Shown: positions 10,633 to 18,607 of the stretch, one piece after another
Numbering within the stretch: position 1 is the first letter of the stretch
Layout of the letters: each line of letters starts with the position of its first letter
NCBI GenBank assembly: GCA_910592005.1
Contig: CAJVPP010001231.1
Span: forward strand, 1-21,569
DNA from: Funneliformis mosseae
Lineage: Eukaryota > Glomeromycota > Glomeromycetes > Glomerales > Glomeraceae
Length of the DNA: 21,569 nucleotides
Direction of reading: 5' to 3'
Notes under the pieces: model-generated
Databases searched by the model: none
Told to the model about the DNA's origin: nothing
Seen by the model: only the letters and a program-made list of their open reading frames with translations
Position numbers and translations under genes: made by a program

Positions 10633-10789
10633 GCTGGTCACTGTCAATGAAGGGAATCCTAACGAAAGGTAGCAGGTCACTGCCAATAGGCCTACGCCTA
10701 AGTACTGCAAGTTGGTTGCAGTATGACGAAGCAATAAAGCTTGGCACACGGTGTTTTGATTTCGGATGAAGATTTCAGTCGGCACACGG
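10633..10789. repeat. GC-richer island with direct and inverted repeats
   Basis: GGTCACTG occurs at 10636-10643 and 10675-10682 within longer similar units GCWGGTCACTGYCAAT, 39 bp apart. GGCACACGG occurs at 10743-10751 and 10781-10789, 38 bp apart. Between the pairs are two adjacent perfect hairpins: TAGGC/GCCTA (10687-10700) and TACTGCAA/TTGCAGTA (10703-10723, 5-nt loop). The composition and dense small repeats differ from the surrounding spacer. It could be a transposon remnant or a structured RNA in the gene 3 3' UTR; I recognise no known family. Confidence 0.45.
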
Positions 10790-10869
10790 AGCTAGGTTAA
10801 CTTTGCGCAAAGAATGAACAATTGGATGAATTTAACAAGGATCACCCCATATGCATACATTAAGTTAAT

Positions 10870-10893
10870 CCACCACCACCACCACCACCACCA
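10870..10893. repeat. (CCA)8 microsatellite
   Basis: Eight CCA units in non-coding DNA after gene 3, followed by an A-rich run. The trinucleotide is one of the two making up the gene 3 Gln/Pro tract, but this copy has no open frame around it. Confidence 0.85.
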
Positions 10894-11976
10894 AAAATAA
10901 AAAAAAATAATCAATCCTCATTTTCAAAAGTAGAAAAAAGAAATTATTTTAATAATGTAAATTGAACAACACTTATTTTAATATATAGAATTTTTTATAT
11001 AATAATACTATCTTTTATTATTAGTTTTTTTTTTTTTTTTTTTACGTAATTTTGTAAATTTATATAAAATATTATTTTAAATGTGTAAATAATCTACCAT
11101 CAAAATAAAATTTCATTAACCAATATTTATTAAATGTAGACCAATAAAAGTATATAATTAAATCATGGTATCACAAAACAAAACAAACATCAAGAGATGA
11201 ACCTACGCAATAATTCCAAATTTAGAAGGTATCTGAATTAAAGGCGAGATCTTATGTTTTCGGACGTGTAAAATTATCTGTTTAAAACAGAGATACCTTC
11301 GCATGCGACAATAGATAGCTTCAAGCGCGATTGCATCGTGTCATCATAAAAAATTGAGAAAAAACAAATTCCCCAGCTGTGAGTCAAAATTAATCAAATT
11401 TGTAATTCGACCATCAGCAAATTGCAAAATGCGGTACATAATCATACATAACCAAACCAACTTACCAATTTTATAATTCCCGCCATCAATTGGCTAAATT
11501 GAAAAACCTGTTATGTGCTTACTTTGATAAACAAATTGACATCCACATTTAATTGAATTGAATTTATTTTGTGTCAAATAAAGTAATTCCAAGGATTTGA
11601 TTTCTAACACAATTATGGAAATTTTTCTATGATCAAAAATTACTTGATAACTGATGAAATTTATACTAAAATAGTTAAATTCTATTTAACATCTACCTTT
11701 AACCACATGCTTTACAGAAATGGAACAGGGAGATTATCTTTGCGACGATCGCTGTATCTCTTTTGTCGCTTTCATGTGCTTATTTCTGTTTACATAAACA
11801 TGTTACCTTAAAAGAAAGCCTCTTCCCGCTTTTGAGTTTATTTTTCTATATTTTCATTCGTTCACTTTACCAAGGAAAAAAAAAAAATTTTTTTTTTTTA
11901 TGGGGAAGATGCAAATTTGGAAATACACAAAGTTTTGGGCAAAAAAAAAAAAAATCACTTTGAGTTGTAAACAAAT

Positions 11977-12235
11977 ACGCGTTGATTTTCTTGGAGAAAG
12001 TAGAGAAAGTTCTCTCTTTTTTACTAATGTAGTTCGTAATACACATTTACGCAGCGATATATGGTGAATTTTTGTTTACTGCAGATTTCATTTATTTTTG
12101 GACGGAATAAGCAAGTTTAAGTTCTTAAAAGTATTTGTACTCGAAAAACATCAAAAAAAGAAAGAAAGGAAAATTCAAAATTTGGTAAATTACAATAAAA
12201 GTTTACTATAATTTTTCTTAACTTTATTTACGCGT
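11977..12235. promoter_or_regulatory. Two ACGCGT motifs in the gene 3/4 spacer
   Basis: ACGCGT at 11977-11982 and 12230-12235, about 250 bp apart and downstream of both convergent genes. Because they do not lie in an obvious promoter, they weaken the simple view that the motif marks only promoters of this cluster. Confidence 0.25.
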
Positions 12236-12743
12236 CAGTGTGGTTAATTCTTATTCTTTTTTTTTTTTGAAAAAAAAAAAAGAAAGAAAACGCTTTTTGA
12301 TTATTTTCCTTTTTTTTATCGTTATAAAAATTGTAACCCAAAATACTTAACATCTTGATTTTGTTGCGTAGCTTATAAAACGGTATTTCTTATTCTCTTT
12401 TTTTTTAAAAAAAAAAAAAAGATAAAGTACGAAGATTTAAACACTTAATACGTGGGAAGAAAGAAAAAAAAAAAAAAGATTGTCCAATAATAAGACAAAA
12501 AAAAAAATTCCGCCCAAGTAACAATTTTATCATATTATTTTAGAAAAAATATTTATCTTTCATAATCACAGTCGAATAAGGGGAATTTTGACGGGTGAAA
12601 AAAAAAAAGAAGCTTACAATAAAGGTGAGGCTGTGATTGTTCATAAGTGAATAAAGACCAAAAAAAAAAAAAAAAAAAAAAAAGGGAATCGTTTCGAATT
12701 GGGCCCAATAGTTGGGGAGAGTAAGTAATAAAGTAAACATAAT

Positions 12744-13691
12744 TTAAACAAAGCTCTGCAAATACCAATTTAAATTGGTATTCTCATCAAAGCAGAACTC
12801 ATCAAATGCGACATTTTCAACAGGGACAATAGGCTTATCATTTTGAGATTGTGCGGGTAGCGGATCGAGAACGTTATCATTATCATCTAAAAACAGGTTG
12901 GAATTATTTTGTACATAATAATCAACATCGTTCTGATCCAAGATCGTTTCTGAAGCCATAAAGTGATCTTTATCATTACGTTTCTCGTTAACAAGAGGCT
13001 CATCAGATGATGAAGAGACGACATCATCAAGAGTGCAATTCGACACCAAATAATTCTCAAAGTCTACGGTATAGGAGTGAATTAAAGGTTGCATGTCTGA
13101 ACCAAAAGTGAGTTCAAAACATGTGCCACCTGGTTGGTTTATCATCTCGGATCCATTTCTTTCGAATATTGCACTTCCATTTTGATTATCTGTTGTTATC
13201 ACCTTTCCACACTTTTTTTTTGAAACATTATTATTACTCGGGCTATTTTTGCTTCTTCTCCGAGCCATTTTAAGATTCGGATTGATATCCGGATAGACCA
13301 AATCTCTTTTTCTCCTTTCATTTAATTCCCACTCGACCTCCTGTGCAATTTTTTTATAAGCATCTTTGACCTCACTTCGTTCATTTTTCCAATACAAACT
13401 AACTAACTTTGAAACATCCGTCATTTTGAACCTTTGATTCAAAGGAGCGAGTTGATCAAAATACGCTTTACGATAGATAAAAAAGGCATTAGGACTCTTT
13501 GAACAAATTTTAGAAGAAGGACGCTTGAGGACAATGTCTTGAGCAGTGATCGGGGGAGGAAAAGGAAGTTGAATTGGTGGAGGAGTGAAGGTAAGTGTGG
13601 TTGGGTGCCAATTCGTTGTATTAGAAATTGATTCGGGGCATTCAAAAAATGGTTTGAATGTATGGTGAGGCATATCGAACAGTTTTTTCAT
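12744..13691 (-). CDS. MATA_HMG-type HMG-box protein (gene 4 of 5)
   Basis: Single-exon protein of 315 residues. An in-frame TGA (13713-13715) 24 nt upstream limits the start to M1; M7 is a possible alternative. Parts: IQLPFPP (40-46) with ITAQDI (48-53); an HMG box at about 61-133 with SPNAFFIYRKAY (66-77), KMTDVS (89-94), W101 and RDLVY (129-133); a basic patch ARRRSK (143-148) as a likely nuclear signal; a long acidic, Asn/Ser/Asp-rich region, which is a plausible activation region; and the C-terminus FDENTNLNWYLQSFV (301-315). It groups with genes 1 and 5. A 27-base T tract on its sense strand lies 35 bp before the start. It is divergent from gene 5 over 3.8 kb, so the two could share upstream control. 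Role beyond DNA binding is unknown. Confidence 0.92.
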   Translation of the reverse strand: MKKLFDMPHHTFKPFFECPESISNTTNWHPTTLTFTPPPIQLPFPPPITAQDIVLKRPSSKICSKSPNAFFIYRKAYFDQLAPLNQRFKMTDVSKLVSLYWKNERSEVKDAYKKIAQEVEWELNERRKRDLVYPDINPNLKMARRRSKNSPSNNNVSKKKCGKVITTDNQNGSAIFERNGSEMINQPGGTCFELTFGSDMQPLIHSYTVDFENYLVSNCTLDDVVSSSSDEPLVNEKRNDKDHFMASETILDQNDVDYYVQNNSNLFLDDNDNVLDPLPAQSQNDKPIVPVENVAFDEFCFDENTNLNWYLQSFV

Positions 13692-13726
13692 TATTTTTAA
13701 TACCGAGGTAATTCATTTAAAAGCGT

Positions 13727-13753
13727 AAAAAAAAAAAAAAAAAAAAAAAAAAA
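13727..13753 (-). promoter_or_regulatory. 27-base T tract (sense strand) upstream of HMG gene 4
   Basis: A27 on the plus strand, so T27 on the gene 4 coding strand, ending 35 bp before its ATG. Further upstream on the same sense strand it is preceded by A-rich runs broken by G and CC. It parallels the tracts before genes 3 and 5. Confidence 0.4.
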
Positions 13754-14469
13754 GATTATTATTATTTTTTTTTTTTTTTTTCTTTTTTTTGGTTTTTTTT
13801 GGTTTTGAGGGACAAAATTGCGACGATTACGAACGAAAATAATTAAAAATGAACTCGAACGGAAATAGAGAGAGATGCCCTACCGATCAAATCAAAAACA
13901 ACAGAATCAAAAAGCGTGTGAGCCCAATAAAATAAAGGGGGAGATCTAAATGGTTTTTATAAGCGAGGGTTGAAAAAAAAAAATATATTTATAGGTGTTA
14001 TTCATGTAAATCCAAAGACATCTGCAAAGAGACAATCGTAGTAATTGAGGTAACCATTTAGGGATATCAAATTGAATGAATAAAAAATCATTAGTTCGAA
14101 AATAGTTATTCGCGGCTTGGCAATAAAATCCAGACTACCAAATCAGGGTTTCGTGAATTAACAATAAACGTGTTGATGGAAAGTTATCGAATGATGTTTC
14201 TAATGTGTAAAAATGAGAACCTTTTTTTTTTTTCTTTTTTTTTTTTTTTCTTCCAAAGAAAAACTTAAAATACGTGATAGCCCCCCGTAAATTCCCGCCG
14301 TAGGAAACAATTACCACATGGTTCAGATTTATTTATATTCATGATATAATTATCCTTTAAAAGGTTTGGCGTATTGGATAATTTAGGGAATTCAAACATG
14401 AAATTACATGAATTTTTCAAATAAATTGCTTTTTGTAGAAGACTGGAATGAAACGATGATCACACATTG

Positions 14470-14513
14470 GCCACAGGTGGCGTGATGCGAGAACACGTTA
14501 CGTGTCACATGAC
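14470..14513. promoter_or_regulatory. Cluster of three perfect dyads
   Basis: Within 44 bp are GCCAC-AG-GTGGC (14470-14481), ACACGT-T-ACGTGT (14493-14505) and GTCA-CA-TGAC (14504-14513), the last two overlapping. They contain CAGGTG and CACATG E-box-like hexamers and CACGT half-sites. The stretch is GC-richer than the spacer around it and lies 0.8 kb before gene 4, in the region shared with gene 5. This is a candidate binding platform for dimeric (bHLH or bZIP type) factors. Confidence 0.4.
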
Positions 14514-14896
14514 ATTTCATACGCGCACATAAGAATTAAGGGATTCGTTTCTAATTCGTGAAGGTTGTGCAGTTTTCGGCTTTGATGTTGTCTTATCCAA
14601 AGGTTTAACGGTTACAAACTGGCAAAATGTAATTCTATAATAATAATAATATATTTATTATTTAATTCTGTAACAAAACACGCATGCAAACACTTATGCA
14701 AACTAGTTTGTATGTCGTACTTTGATTACAATAAGAAAAAAAAGAGAGAGATAAATACGGCGCGTAAATCTACGAATTTAGAACATGAGTTCTGAAACTT
14801 TCTTTGTGTTTAAAAAGTATATATTTTTTTTTTCATTGGCATAGACATCATTTGATTTCACAAGATATGATTTTCATCATTGCTTTGTTATAAGGA

Positions 14897-16147
14897 ACGC
14901 GTATTTTAAATATGGGATCATATCCTCTAATGGGCGTAAAATCACAAAAAAAATATCATGCGTTTAATCATATTTACACTTTCACAACATTATGATTATG
15001 TCAAACAAATGCGAGGTGAACAGAAGGAATAGCTCCGATGATGATTCATACCATACATGACTAATCGATTGGCGGGGACCCCAGTTAATTAATTTATTTC
15101 AGCCATATATAAATTATTTAAGTTGGTCAAATTATTACGTAAGAAAAAAGACAACAATTCATTCTGCCATCACATTGTACGGGAACGATCAACTCTCAAC
15201 ATACAAAATCCACACTTCATTTTGTAAAACTTTGTTGCATCGAATAATTTAACGAAGTTCTTACATTTCATTATATCAAGAGGATTAATCGAGTTCGAAG
15301 TTGACTAATATGTATTGCAAGGTATAAATGATGGATTCCTTGATAATTGGATACGCGTTATTTTATCGGAGGTACTGCATGAAGTAAAATATCGTTACAT
15401 TTCGATTAATTGATTTATATGTACGCGATATTCCTTATATGTAAAGAAATTTAAATTTTTTTCTTTGAGAATTGAAAGATTTATCAGTTTTTTGACGTCT
15501 TTTTTTTTTTTTTTCAAAAAAAAAAAAATTTGGGGCCGCTTCAAATTTAAGGGTTAACTAGCATCTTTGGAGACGATTTTCGAAAGTTTTACTAATAAAA
15601 ATTTCTGAAAATTTTATCATTTCAACATTATTTTCAATTCATGCGAAAAACCACTATCGCGTAACAGCAAATAAAAAACAAATAAAATAAATTGACATTT
15701 CATGTGTTAGGAAAAAGGAATCCCTCCGTTTATTATAAAGAAAACACCGAACATATGAGATTTCCAAATACAGTATGGAGATCGCCAAACAAATTTCTTT
15801 ATTTGAAATAACCGGTTGATAACTTTGATGAAAGAATCTTTAAGGTTACAAATTAATTATTTCCCGGTTACAATAAGTATGTGCTGTTTTATCCTTGTTG
15901 ACCAAGATTATTTGTTATTCGGTTCTCACATTCTTCTATTTTTATCTTGATAAAGATTACATATGACACTTTGTTACTGTATTAAAATCACGCATTCTCA
16001 CACATTAAGAAGTTTTGTTTATGAATTTGTTTTACATAAAAGTCCTCGTCAATGTTTGTTTACAAATCTAAAAAAAAAATAATTATAGGATTCCATTTGT
16101 GGATTAGACAATGTTTTAGAGAATATTTGCCAAGTTTGAAAACGCGT
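14897..16147. promoter_or_regulatory. Three ACGCGT motifs in the divergent gene 4/5 spacer
   Basis: ACGCGT at 14897-14902, 15353-15358 and 16142-16147, the highest number in any spacer. Near-matches ACGCGC (14521-14526), GCGCGT (14760-14765) and ACGCGA (15423-15428) lie in the same stretch. This is the set most likely to matter for transcription, since the spacer is upstream of two genes. Confidence 0.35.
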
Positions 16148-17417
16148 TTGATTTGATTCAGCTCTTTTGCAAAAATTTTTTTTTATTAAAGGATAAAATA
16201 AAAAGTTGATCAAGGTCGGCTAATGTGTTTCAAGTTGTCTTGAAATTTATCAATAGCATTCACTCCTGTCTTTAAGATGGATATTTTGTCTTCTAAATAA
16301 AGATACAATCTTCCAATGATAAGATTTATTGCTTCGTCAAATAAAGATGATCTCAATATAAATAAAGTAATCTTAATTTGGTTCAATTATGGGAACTTTT
16401 TTATTGTGGTGGCTGAGTTTCCGGGATAATCTTTGTGCAAAGGCCGATTTTTGGTGTTCTATTTGTTCGGTTACACAACCTCTACCTAAAAACAATAATA
16501 GTGTGGCGTTGATTACATTTATGTTAGTGAACATCTTTATGCATCTTTTCTTTCCACAAAATCCAAAGCGGAAGGATTTAGTTATGCTTGTTCGCGTCCA
16601 ATTGTGAAAAAAAATGAGGTCAAATTACCTAATATGTCAACAACAATATTTAGATATTTTGAAACTTAAAAGCGACCAAAGAAGGCAAGTACAATGGAGA
16701 GAGATAAACCGAAATTACGAACAAATTTTTTCTTTCTTTCTTCCTTTTGGCGTCGAATTGGGTTGAAACGTGTTATTATTACTTTTATTTTTTTTTTTTT
16801 GATTGAACAAAGCAGGTTTAAATTATTTTTTTTTACGTGTTTTTACCATTTTGTTCGATAAATCGGTTAATTGAATTGAAATCTCGCGTATAATAAAGAT
16901 TCTTTCCCTTTTTCAAACCTTCCAATTTATTTGATGAAACACAACAATAAAAGATGCATTCGTTTTTTTTTTTAAAAAAATCTCGTTCTAATGAAACATT
17001 TCACATATTTCACATGATTTTAATGTATGACTCGGGATTAAATGATAACAAATAATTTACAAGTGCGTATGTAGGACGGCCCAAATGAAATTTGTGACGT
17101 ACAAGGTTATAAATGTATATATATTGTATAATTTCTCACCATGGTAACCTTCCAGAGAATTACTATTCCTGATAGCAACGGATAAGTCTAAAAAAGTTTT
17201 GATTCAGGATTGTTTTTTTTTTTTTTAGAGTTCTTTGTTGTAAATAATAATATTGTAACATTGAAACCTGTTCATATCACATTTGATTTCAAAAAAAAAA
17301 ATACATATATATAGATAGCTTCCTTTTCGAAAAAAAAAAAAAAAAATTAATACGCCACATTGAATTCAATTTTTGTTATCAAAAAAAAACATATAACAAA
17401 ATAAATAATTCTTTTCG

Positions 17418-17454
17418 TTTTTTTTTTTTTTTTTCTTTTTTTTTTTTTCCTTTT
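17418..17454 (+). promoter_or_regulatory. Interrupted poly(T) tract upstream of HMG gene 5
   Basis: T17, C, T13, CC, T4 on the coding strand, ending 40 bp before the gene 5 ATG. It is probably promoter or 5' leader DNA. It also creates an open frame without any ATG, which is why the coding start should not be extended into it. Confidence 0.4.
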
Positions 17455-17494
17455 GAAATTGTTATTATTATCAAACGTTCACCCAACCCTCATA

Positions 17495-18607
17495 ATGAAT
17501 AAATTTCAAGTTAATATCATTCATCATTATCATAAATTTCCTCAACCCTCTTCGGTAGTAAAACCCGCTGTCAGTAACGCCACCACACCTATCATAGATC
17601 AACTTCCCCCCATAGATTTACCATTTCCTCCAACCATTACCGCATCAGATATAGCGCAGAAAAGATTACGTTCAAGGATTTGTTCAAAAAGTCCAAACGC
17701 ATTCTTCGTTTACCGTAAAGCTTTCGTTGACCATCTAGCGGATTTTAGAGGAAATAACAAATTAAAAATGACTGAAGTCTCTAGACTCGTATCTTCTCGT
17801 TGGAAGTCGGAAAGTAAAGATGTTAAAGCCGCTTATGAGAAAATTGCAAAGCAAGTCGAACAAGAATTAAATAATATTAGGAAAAAGGATTTGGTATATA
17901 CAGATGATTTCAACATTGAAAACGGAGGGAGAAGGAAGGTTAAAAATCGTAAAAGGGGTCGAAAGTCTAATTCGGGATTAGGTAGCGATGCTTTCTTCCT
18001 AAGTCTTAAAGGGGGAAATTTCAACATTTCAACTCTTGATTTCTCCGTGAAACCTGAACTTAACGATAAATCAGATGACAAACGTTCTAACTCTAATTCC
18101 AATTCTGATTCTTCTAATAAAATTATCGAACGTAAAGAATCTGAAAATTATGAAGAAGATTGCATTGAATTTAACTCTAGTCCTAACCTTTCATATACAT
18201 CCGAAACATCAATCACCGAATGTGATGGATCTGTGAGTTATGAGGAAAGCTCAAGTTCGGATGAGTCGTCAATTGACAATCAGACATTCATTCCGCACCT
18301 TAATCCCAATGTTCACGTATACAATGATCATATTCAACAATTGCAACAACAAGATGGTTTCCAAGTTACTAACCAGTATTATCCTATTTCGGAGGATGGG
18401 TTGGATCTAACCTGTGATCTAGATTTATTGACCCCTCCTCTGACTTGTGATAGTGAATTAAATTTTTATCAACAAAATGAATTTGATTTGTACAATTCTT
18501 TATTAAAAGATAATGAAATTTCAACATCAAGTTCTCATATGTGCGATGATTCTTTTGAGGATCTTGGTCTAGAATTTTATTTGGGTTATTACGATAGCCT
18601 ATCATAA
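17495..18607 (+). CDS. MATA_HMG-type HMG-box protein (gene 5 of 5)
   Basis: Single-exon protein of 370 residues from the first ATG (17495); the frame is open further left only through a TTG at the edge of the poly(T) tract, which is not a credible start in a eukaryote. Parts: IDLPFPP (40-46) with ITASDI (48-53); an HMG box at about 61-135 with SPNAFFVYRKAF (66-77), KMTEVS (91-96), W103 and KDLVY (131-135); a strong basic stretch RRKVKNRKRGRK (146-157) as nuclear signal; two Ser/Asp-rich patches (about 198-207 and 252-259), with an acidic stretch before the second; and the C-terminus FEDLGLEFYLGYYDSLS (354-370). It carries two extra residues in the loop between HMG helices 1 and 2, unlike the other four. 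Its box and C-terminus are closest to those of gene 1. Likely a transcription regulator; targets are unknown. Confidence 0.92.
   Translation: MNKFQVNIIHHYHKFPQPSSVVKPAVSNATTPIIDQLPPIDLPFPPTITASDIAQKRLRSRICSKSPNAFFVYRKAFVDHLADFRGNNKLKMTEVSRLVSSRWKSESKDVKAAYEKIAKQVEQELNNIRKKDLVYTDDFNIENGGRRKVKNRKRGRKSNSGLGSDAFFLSLKGGNFNISTLDFSVKPELNDKSDDKRSNSNSNSDSSNKIIERKESENYEEDCIEFNSSPNLSYTSETSITECDGSVSYEESSSSDESSIDNQTFIPHLNPNVHVYNDHIQQLQQQDGFQVTNQYYPISEDGLDLTCDLDLLTPPLTCDSELNFYQQNEFDLYNSLLKDNEISTSSSHMCDDSFEDLGLEFYLGYYDSLS

Larger units (their letters stand above)
10399..12743. other. Gene-free spacer between convergent HMG genes 3 and 4
   Basis: This 2.3 kb spacer should hold two 3' UTRs. It contains a GC-richer repeat island (10633-10789), a CCA microsatellite, T runs at 11026-11043, two ACGCGT motifs, T12-G-A12 (12257-12281) and T9A14 (12398-12420) junctions, and an A run at 12660-12683. 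A 60-codon frame at 11629-11811 and an overlapping one to 11963 have no recognisable features, and I do not call them genes. Confidence 0.6.
13692..17494. other. 3.8 kb gene-free spacer between divergent HMG genes 4 and 5
   Basis: Upstream DNA of both genes. No gene is supported: a 72-codon frame at 16389-16607 has one hydrophobic stretch but no other coding sign. The spacer holds poly(A)/poly(T) tracts at both ends next to the genes, a T run at 14221-14250, a dyad cluster at 14470-14513, GGGGACCCC (15074-15082), three ACGCGT motifs, and T15-C-A12 (15500-15527) and T11A7 (16963-16980) junctions. Confidence 0.6.

Noticed and set aside
1111..10775. Identical 15-mer TTCGGATGAAGATTT in gene 1 (1111-1125) and in the GC-richer island (10761-10775)
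   Set aside because: The flanks do not match and they lie in unrelated contexts; one such coincidence in a window this size and composition is not surprising.
11629..11963. Two overlapping short frames with ATG starts
   Set aside because: Translations are 60-66 residues with no motif, end in homopolymer-driven residues, and lack the composition of the five real genes.
16389..16607. 72-codon frame with a hydrophobic stretch (SVALITFMLVNIF)
   Set aside because: A single hydrophobic patch is expected by chance in T-rich frames. There is no clear signal peptide, no paralog in the window and no supporting context; transcript data could revive it.
1009..18607. Calling the array the mating-type locus
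   Set aside because: HMG boxes of this class are mating-type-like, but the family is large in these fungi. None of the genes that flank sex loci in other Mucoromycota is present in the window, and the locus proposed as mating-type in Rhizophagus is a homeodomain locus.
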